Below are positions 35,944 through 44,804 of a DNA stretch of 64,000 nucleotides, one piece after another. How positions within the stretch are numbered: position 1 is the stretch's first letter; every line of letters begins with the position of its first letter. The position numbers and the translations under genes are program-made. The notes under the pieces were generated by a model, which saw only the letters and a program-made list of their open reading frames with translations, searched no databases and was not told where the DNA came from. Source of the stretch: Acidobacteriota bacterium (GTDB lineage Bacteria > Acidobacteriota > Thermoanaerobaculia > UBA5066). The stretch is from the NCBI GenBank assembly GCA_016716715.1, contig JADJVE010000001.1, positions 62,001 to 126,000 of the forward strand, read 5' to 3'.

Positions 35944-36797
35944 GCGTCCTCCCATTCCCCGGGGTCGAGCGTTCCCTCGTAGACGACACGCGCGTCGCCC
36001 GCGAGCGCGACGTCCCGCGCGACCTCGCCCTCGAACCGGAAATCCACAGAGAGCGTCTGCCCCGAGCGCGTCTCGAGCGAGACGGGCGCCTTCGCGCGGC
36101 CGAGCGCGCAAGCGGTCACCGCCGTCGCGACGTTGCCCGAGCCGCACGCGAGCGTCTCGGCCTCGACGCCGCGCTCCCAGGTCCGCACGCGGAGCCGCGA
36201 CGGCCCGAGCACCTGCACGACGTTCGCATTCGCGCCCTCGCGCATCTCCGGGTGGCGCCGAAGCGCCGGACCGAAGCGCGCGAGGTCGAGCGTCTCGAGG
36301 TCCACGCCGTCCGCGACGAACGCGACGACGTGCGGGACTCCGACCGAAAGGGCGTACGCCTCGCGTTCGAGCGTGCCCGTGGAGTCGAGCGAGGACACCG
36401 CGCGCCCGACGGCCACGGGCTCGGGCAGCGCGAGCGTGACGTGCGCGCCGTCGACGCGGGCGGGGACGTCGCCCCAGCCCGTTCGGACGATCAGAGTCTC
36501 CGGCGCCAGCCCCTTCAGCACGGCAAAGCGCGCGGCGCAGCGCGTGCCGTTGCCGCAGAAGCGGCCCACGGACCCGTCGGCGTTGCGGTAGTCCGCCGCG
36601 ACGCGGCCGGGTCCGTCCGGAAAGACGAAGAGAACACCGTCGGCCCCGACGCCCGTCCCCCGGCGGCAGAGGCGCCGGATGGCGGCGACTTCCGCCGCCC
36701 CGACGCTCACGGGCTCGCCCCAGACGAGAAAGTCGTTTCCAGCGCCGCTCATCTTCGTGAAGCGCACCGGGAGGCCGCCGAGCGGTGAGACGTTCAC
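35940..36797 (-). CDS. dapF: Diaminopimelate epimerase
   Basis: The 285-residue product has both catalytic cysteines: Cys81 in NADGSVGRFCGNGTRC and Cys218 in ETLACGSGN. Other motifs are MSGAGNDFLVW and GTGVGADGVL. It converts LL- to meso-diaminopimelate for lysine and peptidoglycan. The start overlaps the fn3 lipoprotein stop by 4 bases and the stop overlaps the FAH start, giving a tightly coupled triplet. Confidence 0.94.
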   Translation of the reverse strand: MNVSPLGGLPVRFTKMSGAGNDFLVWGEPVSVGAAEVAAIRRLCRRGTGVGADGVLFVFPDGPGRVAADYRNADGSVGRFCGNGTRCAARFAVLKGLAPETLIVRTGWGDVPARVDGAHVTLALPEPVAVGRAVSSLDSTGTLEREAYALSVGVPHVVAFVADGVDLETLDLARFGPALRRHPEMREGANANVVQVLGPSRLRVRTWERGVEAETLACGSGNVATAVTACALGRAKAPVSLETRSGQTLSVDFRFEGEVARDVALAGDARVVYEGTLDPGEWEDA

Positions 36798-37888
36798 TTC
36801 ACGGTCCCCGGCTCGCTCTCGTTGCCGGACTTGTCGACGGCGGTCACGCCGTATGTTCGCCCCGCGGCCCCTGCGTCGAAGAAGAGCGGGTCCCTGAGGC
36901 CGTCCGCGAGCCGCGTTCGCGCCCCTCCGTCCGTCCGGTAGACCCTATAGAACGCGAGGTCCGGAGCGAGCGACGGGTTCCACACGAGGCGCGTTCCGCC
37001 GGACTCGGCGAGGACGAGGAGCCCTTCGGGCGCGGGCGGCGCGAAGACGTCCTTCGTGGAGACGGCGACGGGGTCCGCGGCCGGGCCGAGGATGAGCGGG
37101 AGGTCCGCGACGGGCGCGGCGCGCACCGTGTACACGTAGGCGCGGTCCGGCCGGGCCGTCGTGTCGACATACGTGGTCGCGCCGATCGCGATGCCGATCG
37201 GCTGGTCGTCGAACTCCTCCTCGGACGCGTTCCGGCGGTAGATCGTGTAGCCCGCCACGACGGCCGGCGTCGCGCCGTCGAGCATCGCGGCGGGCGGCCA
37301 CCAGTCGAGACAGACGCGGTTCTCCTCGACCGCCGGGACGACGCGGAGCGGCCGGTCCGGCGGCACGCGCGGCACGATCGACGCGATCGGCGAGAGCTCG
37401 GAGACGCGCTTCTTGTCGCGCGTCGCCGTGACGGCGTACCGGAGCAGGACGCGCCCGAGCCGCTTCTCGCGGTAGAGCGGAATCAGCGGGTCGCGGAAGA
37501 CGAGGTCCGCGCCCACCGTGGCCGCGTCGAGGTCCCGCGCGGAGAGCTCCGCGACCGTCTCGGCGCGCGCGCGGAAGGTCCTCTCCTCGCTTTCGCGCTG
37601 CGCGGTGTCGGCCGGCGGCGGCGGGACGCGCTGCCCGTCGCGAATGCTCTGGATCTCGCGCGCCACGGTGACCTTCGTGAGGTTCGTGAGCGTCGAGCCG
37701 GAGTTCGTCACGGACGGATACGGGAAGCGCAGGACGACGTCGCCGGCCTCCTGCGAGATGCGCACGGGCTCGACGCGCGCGGGGAGGACCAGCAGCGGCG
37801 CCTCGGGCGGCAGCTTCCGCCCGCAGGCCGAGAGAGAGAGAAGTAGAGAAAGAGAAGAGAAGATTTCTTTGAAAGGGGGATGGGGCAC
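36794..37888 (-). CDS. Lipoprotein with fibronectin-type-III-like domains
   Basis: The 364-residue product has a signal peptide with lipobox LSACGRK (Cys22). Three beta-sandwich domains follow: about 35-165, 170-275 (YTIYRRNASEEEF, YVYTVRA) and 280-364 (RLVWNPSLAPDLAFYRVYRTD, YGVTAVDKSGNESEPG). The last two carry the fn3 pattern VYRT...Y.VTAVD..GNES. It is probably a surface or periplasmic lipoprotein. This type is often encoded beside dapF or lysA in deltaproteobacteria-like genomes. Confidence 0.8.
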   Translation of the reverse strand: MPHPPFKEIFSSLSLLLSLSACGRKLPPEAPLLVLPARVEPVRISQEAGDVVLRFPYPSVTNSGSTLTNLTKVTVAREIQSIRDGQRVPPPPADTAQRESEERTFRARAETVAELSARDLDAATVGADLVFRDPLIPLYREKRLGRVLLRYAVTATRDKKRVSELSPIASIVPRVPPDRPLRVVPAVEENRVCLDWWPPAAMLDGATPAVVAGYTIYRRNASEEEFDDQPIGIAIGATTYVDTTARPDRAYVYTVRAAPVADLPLILGPAADPVAVSTKDVFAPPAPEGLLVLAESGGTRLVWNPSLAPDLAFYRVYRTDGGARTRLADGLRDPLFFDAGAAGRTYGVTAVDKSGNESEPGTVK

Positions 37889-37900
37889 GGCCTCGTATCC

Positions 37901-39243
<1,343 letters not shown>

Positions 39244-39247
<4 letters not shown>

Positions 39248-39786
39248 GGCAGCGTCTCGACCTTGATCGTGTCGTTCGTGTAGATGTCGATCGTGGAGGC
39301 GATCGCGAGCGACTCCTTCACGATCGTCGCGGCATCGAGCGACGAGTGCCGGAGGAGAGCCTTCGCGGCAGCGGCGGCGTAGGGGCCGCCCGATCCCACG
39401 GCGAGGACGCCCTCGTCCGGGGCGATGACGTCGCCCGTCCCCGAGAGAAGGAGGGAGGTCTTCGCGTCCGCGACGACGAGGAGAGCCTCGAGCTGGCGGA
39501 GCGTCTTCTCCGTCCGCCAGTCCGTCGCGAGCTCCACGGCCGCGCGCTCGAGCTGGCCGTGAAACTCCTCGAGCTTCTTCTCGAAGCGCGTGAAGAGCGT
39601 GACGGCGTCGGCCGTGGAGCCGGCGAAGCCGGCGAGGACCTTGCCGTCGAGGAGGCGCCGCACTTTGGAGGCGCCGTGCTTCATGACGGTGGTTCCCATC
39701 GTGACCTGTCCGTCGCCGCCGAGGGCGACGGAGGACCCGCGCCTGACGCAGAGGATCGTCGTGTGGTGAAAGACCGGATGTGCCAC
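39244..39786 (-). CDS. hslV: ATP-dependent protease peptidase subunit HslV
   Basis: The 180-residue product is a threonine peptidase of the proteasome fold. The active Thr lies in HHTTILCVRRG, after a short propeptide of about 8 residues. GDGQVTMG and GSGGPYAAAAAKALL are conserved. GTG 39786 lies 6 bases after a TAGACT -10 box, so hslVU has its own leaderless promoter inside the larger gene cluster. Confidence 0.95.
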
Positions 39787-39792
39787 GCGGGG

Positions 39793-39798
39793 AGTCTA
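39793..39798 (-). promoter_or_regulatory. -10 box TAGACT, leaderless hslV start
   Basis: On the minus strand TAGACT is followed by 6 bases and GTG 39786. It lies in the 26-base gap after xerC and would uncouple hslVU from trmFO-xerC. Confidence 0.52.
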
Positions 39799-39812
39799 GC
39801 GCCGGGCTGGGA

Positions 39813-40742
39813 TCAGTCCCGCTCCTCGGCCTTCGGGTGGCTCTTGCGGTAGACCTCGAGGAGCCTCTCGGCGTCGAGATGGGTGTACCTCTGCGTCGTC
39901 GAGAGCGACGCGTGGCCGAGGAGCTCCTGGATGGAGCGCAGGTCGGCGCCGGCCGCGAGGAGATGCGTCGCGAAGGAGTGCCGGAGCGCATGCGGCGACG
40001 CGTGGCGGCTCACGTCGGCCCCGAGCATCGCCCGGTCGAGGATGCGCCGCACGCTGCGGTCCGTCAGCCGCCCCGCGTGCGCGTTCAGGAACAGGAACGC
40101 CGCGTCCTTCGCGCCCGGGCGCATCTCTCCCCGCGCCTTGAGCCACGTCTTCACGGCGTCGGCGGCCGCGCGCCCGAACGGGACGATCCGTTCCTTCTTT
40201 CCCTTGCCGATCGTCCGCACCTGCCGCGCGGAGAGGTCCACGTCCTCGAGCTTCAGCCCCACGAGCTCCGAGACGCGGAGGCCGGTCGCGTAGAGCAGCT
40301 CGAGGAGCGCCCGGTCGCGCGCGCCCAGCGCGCCCTCGCGCCCCTTCGCGGCGACGACGGCGCCCGCCTCCGTGACCGAGAGGGTGCGCGGCAGGGACTG
40401 CTCCCTGCGCGGCGTCGCGATCGCCTTGGCGGGATTCGCCCCGACGCTCCCCTCGCGCTTCAGGAACGCGAAGAACGTGCGCAGCGCCGAGAGGTGCCGG
40501 CCGATGGACGCCTTCGCGAGCCCGTCCGCCCGCAGGTGCGCGAGGTAGGACCGCACGGCGAGCGCGTCGACGTCCGCGGCCGCGACCTTCTCGAGCGGCT
40601 TGTTCCAGAAGACCGTCGAGAGAAACACGCCGAACCGGCCGAGGTCCTTGCCGTAGGCCGCCCGCGTGTGCCTGGAGACGCCGCGCTCGTCCGCGAGGTG
40701 GCGGTCGAACGCGGCGAGCTCCTCGGCGAGGCGGCCGCGCAC
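39813..40742 (-). CDS. xerC: Tyrosine recombinase XerC/XerD
   Basis: The 309-residue product starts at GTG 40742, sharing a base with the cytochrome stop (TAGTG). The N-terminal SAM-like domain (about 5-100) is followed by the catalytic domain with Arg156 (ATGLRVSEL), Lys180/182 (GKGKKERIVPF), His251 and Arg254 (HALRHSFATH), His277 (LGHASL) and nucleophile Tyr286 (TTQRYTH). It resolves chromosome dimers at dif. The neighbours trmFO and hslVU match the codV/xerC position in Firmicutes, supporting XerC. Confidence 0.92.
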   Translation of the reverse strand: MRGRLAEELAAFDRHLADERGVSRHTRAAYGKDLGRFGVFLSTVFWNKPLEKVAAADVDALAVRSYLAHLRADGLAKASIGRHLSALRTFFAFLKREGSVGANPAKAIATPRREQSLPRTLSVTEAGAVVAAKGREGALGARDRALLELLYATGLRVSELVGLKLEDVDLSARQVRTIGKGKKERIVPFGRAAADAVKTWLKARGEMRPGAKDAAFLFLNAHAGRLTDRSVRRILDRAMLGADVSRHASPHALRHSFATHLLAAGADLRSIQELLGHASLSTTQRYTHLDAERLLEVYRKSHPKAEERD

Positions 40743-41062
40743 TACTTCTTCGCGAGCGTCCGCACCTCGGCGACGAGCGCCTTGATCTCGTCGGCCGAGA
40801 GCTTCTTCTCGAAGGCGGGCATCTTGTCGTGCCCCTTCGTGACGGACTTGACCATCCGCGCGTCGTCGACCTTGTCCTGCCAGCGCGCGTTCGTGAGGTC
40901 GCGGGCGCCCTTCTTCTTGCCTTCCTCGGTCTGGCCCTTTCCGTCGTCGCCGTGGCAGACCGAGCAGTACGTCTGGAAGTTCTCGGAGCGGCCGTCGGCA
41001 ACGGCGGCCGGCGCGGCGGCGAGGAGCAGGGCGGTCAGGGCGGCGGTTGCGTTCTTCTTCAC
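40742..41062 (-). CDS. Small periplasmic class I cytochrome c
   Basis: The 106-residue product has a signal peptide (about 1-22), haem motif CSVCH (33-37) and a probable axial Met81 in KMPAF. The length and layout are of a monohaem c-type electron carrier of the c5/c555 kind. A TAGAAT -10 box overlapping the trmFO stop and a GGAGG site precede its GTG start, so it can be made independently. It sits unexpectedly between two DNA/RNA-metabolism genes. Confidence 0.88.
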   Translation of the reverse strand: MKKNATAALTALLLAAAPAAVADGRSENFQTYCSVCHGDDGKGQTEEGKKKGARDLTNARWQDKVDDARMVKSVTKGHDKMPAFEKKLSADEIKALVAEVRTLAKK

Positions 41063-41080
41063 GGGTCTTCCTCCGCGCCG

Positions 41081-41086
41081 ATTCTA
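41081..41086 (-). promoter_or_regulatory. -10 box TAGAAT for the cytochrome c gene
   Basis: On the minus strand TAGAAT overlaps the TAG stop of trmFO and is followed by an 18-base leader with GGAGG before GTG 41062. Confidence 0.42.
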
Positions 41087-42442
41087 GGCGGCGCCCGCGC
41101 CGCGGGCCGTGACGGACGGCACGGGAAGGGCCTCCGCCCTCCAGCGCGCGACCTCTTCCAGGGCGCGGCGCGCGATCTCCGCGCGGCGCTTCGCCCGGTC
41201 CTTCGAAGGCGGGACGCCGGCGTCGTCGATGAGGCCGAACGTCACGTTCATCGGCGTGAAGTCCCCCTCGCGGGGCGTCGAAACGTGCCTGGCGAGAGAG
41301 CCGAGCGCCGTGGAAAACGCGAGCGGCGCGGGTTCTCTTCCTTCGAGGAGCTGCGCGAGCGTCGCGCCCACCATGAGGCCCGTCGCGGCGGACTCGAGGT
41401 AGCCCTCGACGCCCGTGAGCTGGCCCGCGAAGAACACGCGCGGGTCCTTCCGCCAGCGGAAGAAACCGTCGAGGTGCGCCGGACCGTTGATGTACGTGTT
41501 GCGGTGGAGCATGCCGTAGCGGACGAACTCCGCGTTCTCGAGGCCCGGCAGCATCCGGAAGACGCGCCGCTGCTCGCCGACCTTGAGCTTCGTCTGGAAG
41601 CCGACGAGGTTGAAGTGCGTCTTCGCGAGGTCGTCCTGCCGGAGCTGGACGACGGCGTACGGCTCCCTCCCCGTGCGCGGGTCCGGAAGCCCGAACGGCT
41701 TCATCGGACCGTGGCGCAGCGTCTCGACGCCGCGCTCGGCCATCGCCTCGGCGGGCAGGCACCCCTCGAAGTAGACGGCCTTCTCGAAGTCGTGGAACGG
41801 AACCTTCTCCCCCGCGAGAAGCGCCGCGACGAACGACTCGTACTCGGCGCGCGAGAGCGGGACGTTCAGGTAGTCGTCGCCGCCGCCCTTGCCGTAGCGC
41901 GAGAGCGCGTAGAGCTTCTCCATGTCGAGCGACGCCGCCTCCACGATGGGCGCCATCGCGTCGTAGAAGTAGAGGTACTTCTCGCCCAGCAGCGCGAGCA
42001 GGGCCTTCTCGAGCGCGGGCGACGTGAGCGGTCCGGTTGCGACGACGACGAAGCCGTCGCCGGGATCGGGCAGCGCTTCGGCCTCGGCCCGCACGATCGT
42101 CAGGAGCGGCTCGGCCGCGAGGCGGCGCGTCACGGCGTCCGCGAAGATCGTGCGGTCGACCGCGAGCGCGTCGCCGGCCGGGACCGCGGCCTTGCGGGCC
42201 TCCTCGAGGACCAGGGACCCGACGCTCTCCATCTCGCGCTTCAGGAGGCCGACGGCGTTCGCGGGGTTGTCGGACCGGAACGAGTTCGAGCAGACCATCT
42301 CGGCGAGACGGTCCGTCGCGTGCGCGTCCGTCGTCCGCACGGGCCGCATCTCGACGAGCGTGACCGCGTGGCCGCGCCGCAGGAGCTGGTGCGCGCACTC
42401 CACGCCCGCGAAGCCGCCGCCGATCACCGTGACACGCGCCAT
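41084..42442 (-). CDS. trmFO: Folate/FAD-dependent tRNA (uracil-54-C5)-methyltransferase
   Basis: From ATG 42442 the product is 452 residues. ATG 42451 would add three but lies inside the -10 box. It has the FAD-binding start VTVIGGGFAGVECAHQL, VEMRPVRTTDAHAT, AEMVCSNSFRSD, the catalytic-region Cys in FEGCLPAEAMAERG, and GMLHRNTYINGP. It makes m5U54 (ribothymidine) in tRNA using methylene-tetrahydrofolate. It begins the trmFO-xerC-hslVU cluster after a three-gene plus-strand interruption. Confidence 0.95.
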   Translation of the reverse strand: MARVTVIGGGFAGVECAHQLLRRGHAVTLVEMRPVRTTDAHATDRLAEMVCSNSFRSDNPANAVGLLKREMESVGSLVLEEARKAAVPAGDALAVDRTIFADAVTRRLAAEPLLTIVRAEAEALPDPGDGFVVVATGPLTSPALEKALLALLGEKYLYFYDAMAPIVEAASLDMEKLYALSRYGKGGGDDYLNVPLSRAEYESFVAALLAGEKVPFHDFEKAVYFEGCLPAEAMAERGVETLRHGPMKPFGLPDPRTGREPYAVVQLRQDDLAKTHFNLVGFQTKLKVGEQRRVFRMLPGLENAEFVRYGMLHRNTYINGPAHLDGFFRWRKDPRVFFAGQLTGVEGYLESAATGLMVGATLAQLLEGREPAPLAFSTALGSLARHVSTPREGDFTPMNVTFGLIDDAGVPPSKDRAKRRAEIARRALEEVARWRAEALPVPSVTARGAGAA

Positions 42443-42449
42443 CGGGGCC

Positions 42450-42455
42450 ATTCTA
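42450..42455 (-). promoter_or_regulatory. -10 box TAGAAT, leaderless trmFO start
   Basis: On the minus strand TAGAAT is followed by 7 bases and ATG 42442. The upstream ATG (42451-42449) overlaps the box, which rules it out if this promoter is used. Confidence 0.52.
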
Positions 42456-42479
42456 GGGGCCGATCCCCCTTTCGATGCG

Positions 42480-42485
42480 TAGACT
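42480..42485 (+). promoter_or_regulatory. -10 box TAGACT, leaderless start of the methyltransferase/PhzF gene
   Basis: TAGACT is followed by 6 bases and GTG 42492. It forms a divergent leaderless pair with trmFO. Confidence 0.52.
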
Positions 42486-42491
42486 CCGGCC

Positions 42492-44135
42492 GTGACGGAT
42501 GCGCCCGGGAAGTTCGCGCCGAACGCCGAGGTCTACGGGCCGGGCTACTACGACCGGATGTACCGCCGGCACTGGTTCCTGAGGAACCGGCGCAAGTACG
42601 AAGAGCGCGACGCGGCGCTCGTCCGGATCATCCGGCCCTCCGCGTCTCTCCGCGTCCTCGAGGTGGGCTCGGCGCGCGGCGACACGGCGTTCTTTCTCGC
42701 CTCGCGCGTCGCGGAGGTCGTCGGAATCGACGCGGCGCGCGCCGCCGTCGTGGCGTCGCGCGAGCAGGCTGCCGCCCGCGGCCTCCTGAACGTCCGCTTC
42801 GAGGAGGCGGATGCGCGGGACCTCGCGGCGGCGCCGGGCGGCCCGTTCGACGTCGTCCTCCTCGCCGACTTCGTCGAGCACGTCCTCGACGACGTGCTCG
42901 CGGCGTGCCTCGAAAGCGCGCGTCGCGTCCTCGCCCCCGGCGGCGCCCTCGCGATCTACACGCCGAACCGGGACCACTGGGCCGAGCGGATCAAGGCCGC
43001 CGTGCCGGGCCTGCAGCAGGAGGACCACATCGCCGTGCGCCCCGCCGCGCGCGTCGTGGCGCTCGTCGAGGAGGCCGGGTTCTGCGTGGACGACCTCTTC
43101 TTCTCCGCCAGCCCGTATCCCCTGCTCGGCGCCCTCGACCGGGCGCTCCCGATGGTCGGCCTCTGCCGTTTCCGGACGTGCCTCCGGGCGGTAACGTCGC
43201 TCTTCATGAAGGTCTCCTTCGTCACCTGCGACGTCTTCACCGATCGCCCCTTCGCGGGCAACCCGCTCCTCGTCGTGCCGGACGCGCGCGGTCTCACGGC
43301 CGCGCAGATGCAGTCGGTCGCGCGCGAGATCAACTACTCCGAGTCGACGTTCGTCCTGCCCGCGCGGGATCCCGCCTGCGCCTACTGGCAGCGGACGTTC
43401 GTTCCGGTCAAGGAGATCCCGTACGCCGGCCACCCCACCGTCGGGACGGCCATCGTGATGGCGGCGCTCGGGAAAGTCGCGGGCGGCGCGCCCGACGGCA
43501 CCCACCCCGTGATGATCGAGGTCGGGTTCGGGCCGCTGCGTCTCGAGCTCCTGAAGACGGACGGACGCGTCTCGCGCGTGCGCATGGAGCAGGGAAGGCC
43601 CGAGTGGAAGGCGCCCGTGACGGGCGACGACGTGAAGGGCCAGATCGCCGCGGCGCTCGGCGTCCCGTTCGACGCGCTGCACCCGGTCCTCCCGCCGCAG
43701 GCCGTCGGGACCGGCAACACCTTCCTCATGGTGCCTCTCGCGTCGGTCGAGGCGGTGTCGGCGGCGCTCGCCGACACGCGGATGCTGAATCACGTCGAGA
43801 AGGAGCTGGGCGTTCTCGGCCTCTTCTTCTTCGCGTTCGACGAGACGTCCGCCGGCGTGCGCCTCCGGGCGCGCATGTTCGCGCCGGGCGCGGGCGTGCC
43901 CGAGGACCCCGCGACGGGCTCGGCGGCCGGACCCGTCGGCGTCTACCTCGCGCTCCACGGCGCGGTCCCGGGCGGCGTCGCAGGCGGGCGCGGCCGGTTC
44001 ACGATCGACCAGGGCGTCGAGATGGGCCGCCCGTCCGAGCTGAACGTGACGGTCCTCGTCGCCGGCGGCCGGCCCACCGGCGTCCGCGTCGAGGGGAGCG
44101 CTGTTCTCATGATGCGGGGGGAGTTGGAGGTTTAG
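42492..44135 (+). CDS. In-frame fusion: class I SAM methyltransferase plus PhzF-family isomerase
   Basis: A single 547-residue frame runs through two complete domains. Residues about 40-170 form a SAM methyltransferase (VLEVGSARGDTAFFLA, DVVLLADFVEHVLDD, LAPGGALAIYTPN). From residue 239 (MKVSFVTCDVFTDRPFAGNP) a full PhzF/DapF-fold protein follows, with NYSESTFVLP holding the likely catalytic Glu, YAGHPTVGTA and EDPATGSAAGPVGVYL. PhzF proteins usually stand alone and start exactly as at ATG 43206. No stop separates the domains and there is no good Shine-Dalgarno before 43206. It may be a true fusion or a recently lost stop. Confidence 0.8.
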   Translation: MTDAPGKFAPNAEVYGPGYYDRMYRRHWFLRNRRKYEERDAALVRIIRPSASLRVLEVGSARGDTAFFLASRVAEVVGIDAARAAVVASREQAAARGLLNVRFEEADARDLAAAPGGPFDVVLLADFVEHVLDDVLAACLESARRVLAPGGALAIYTPNRDHWAERIKAAVPGLQQEDHIAVRPAARVVALVEEAGFCVDDLFFSASPYPLLGALDRALPMVGLCRFRTCLRAVTSLFMKVSFVTCDVFTDRPFAGNPLLVVPDARGLTAAQMQSVAREINYSESTFVLPARDPACAYWQRTFVPVKEIPYAGHPTVGTAIVMAALGKVAGGAPDGTHPVMIEVGFGPLRLELLKTDGRVSRVRMEQGRPEWKAPVTGDDVKGQIAAALGVPFDALHPVLPPQAVGTGNTFLMVPLASVEAVSAALADTRMLNHVEKELGVLGLFFFAFDETSAGVRLRARMFAPGAGVPEDPATGSAAGPVGVYLALHGAVPGGVAGGRGRFTIDQGVEMGRPSELNVTVLVAGGRPTGVRVEGSAVLMMRGELEV

Positions 44136-44210
44136 CCGTTTCAGGCACGTGAAATGCGTGCCCCTCGCGAGTAGTCTCAATTCGGGGACTCTCCGAAGAG
44201 GATGGTTGCC

Positions 44211-44750
44211 ATGAGCAAGCTCCCGGGTTTCCTGTTGGCTCTTTCCTCGCTGTCCCTCGCCGCCTGCTCCTCGGTTTCCGTCGAGAGCCAGGCTCGGCTC
44301 TCGCCGGCCGCGCCCGCCTTCACGCGCACGCTCGTCGTCGTCGCCCTGCCCGACGCCGTGCGTCGCGTCACGGAGGACACGCTCGTCGCGCGTCTCCCGT
44401 CGCTTCACCCTTCGGTTTCGTATCCAACCGTCTCGTTGGAGGGCGGCATCACGCTCGGTGCGCTCTACGAACGCGCGCGCAAGGACGGCTTCGACGGGCT
44501 CCTCGTCGTCTGGCCCGTCGACATGACGAGTAAGACGTATCCCTCCCTCCTCGGCGATACCCCGTTCGAGGTCATCGCGTCGAAGCAGATCGGAATGCGG
44601 CTCGTCGCGAGCCTCACCGCCCTCGACGGCGATCGGGAGATCTGGAAGGGCGTCGTCACGAACCGCGACGCTTCACCTCTCATCGAGGGGACGCCGAAGA
44701 TGGCGGCTGGCCTTGCCGATCGACTCGTCTCCGACGGCATCGCGAATTGA
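44211..44750 (+). CDS. Lipoprotein of unknown function
   Basis: From ATG 44211 the product is 179 residues. GAAGAGG 9 bases upstream favours this start over ATG 44202. The lipobox is SLAAC. The mature domain has LVVVALPDAVRRVTEDTLVARL, FDGLLVVWPVDMTSKTYPSL and IGMRLVASLTALDGDREIWKG, an alpha/beta pattern like periplasmic lipoproteins of the GNA1162/LptE-like type. It is plus-strand and part of the insert between topA and trmFO. Confidence 0.75.
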   Translation: MSKLPGFLLALSSLSLAACSSVSVESQARLSPAAPAFTRTLVVVALPDAVRRVTEDTLVARLPSLHPSVSYPTVSLEGGITLGALYERARKDGFDGLLVVWPVDMTSKTYPSLLGDTPFEVIASKQIGMRLVASLTALDGDREIWKGVVTNRDASPLIEGTPKMAAGLADRLVSDGIAN

Positions 44751-44775
44751 GGCCCGACCCCGGCCCCGTAACTTC

Positions 44776-44803
44776 GTGACCGCGACGGACGTCTCCCGGT
44801 CAC
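44776..44803. promoter_or_regulatory. Inverted repeat GTGACCG/CGGTCAC just before the serine-hydrolase start
   Basis: Perfect 7-bp arms (44776-44782 and 44797-44803) flank a 14-base spacer and end one base before ATG 44805. The site could be a repressor operator or an RNA hairpin covering the start. Confidence 0.4.
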
Positions 44804-44804
44804 G

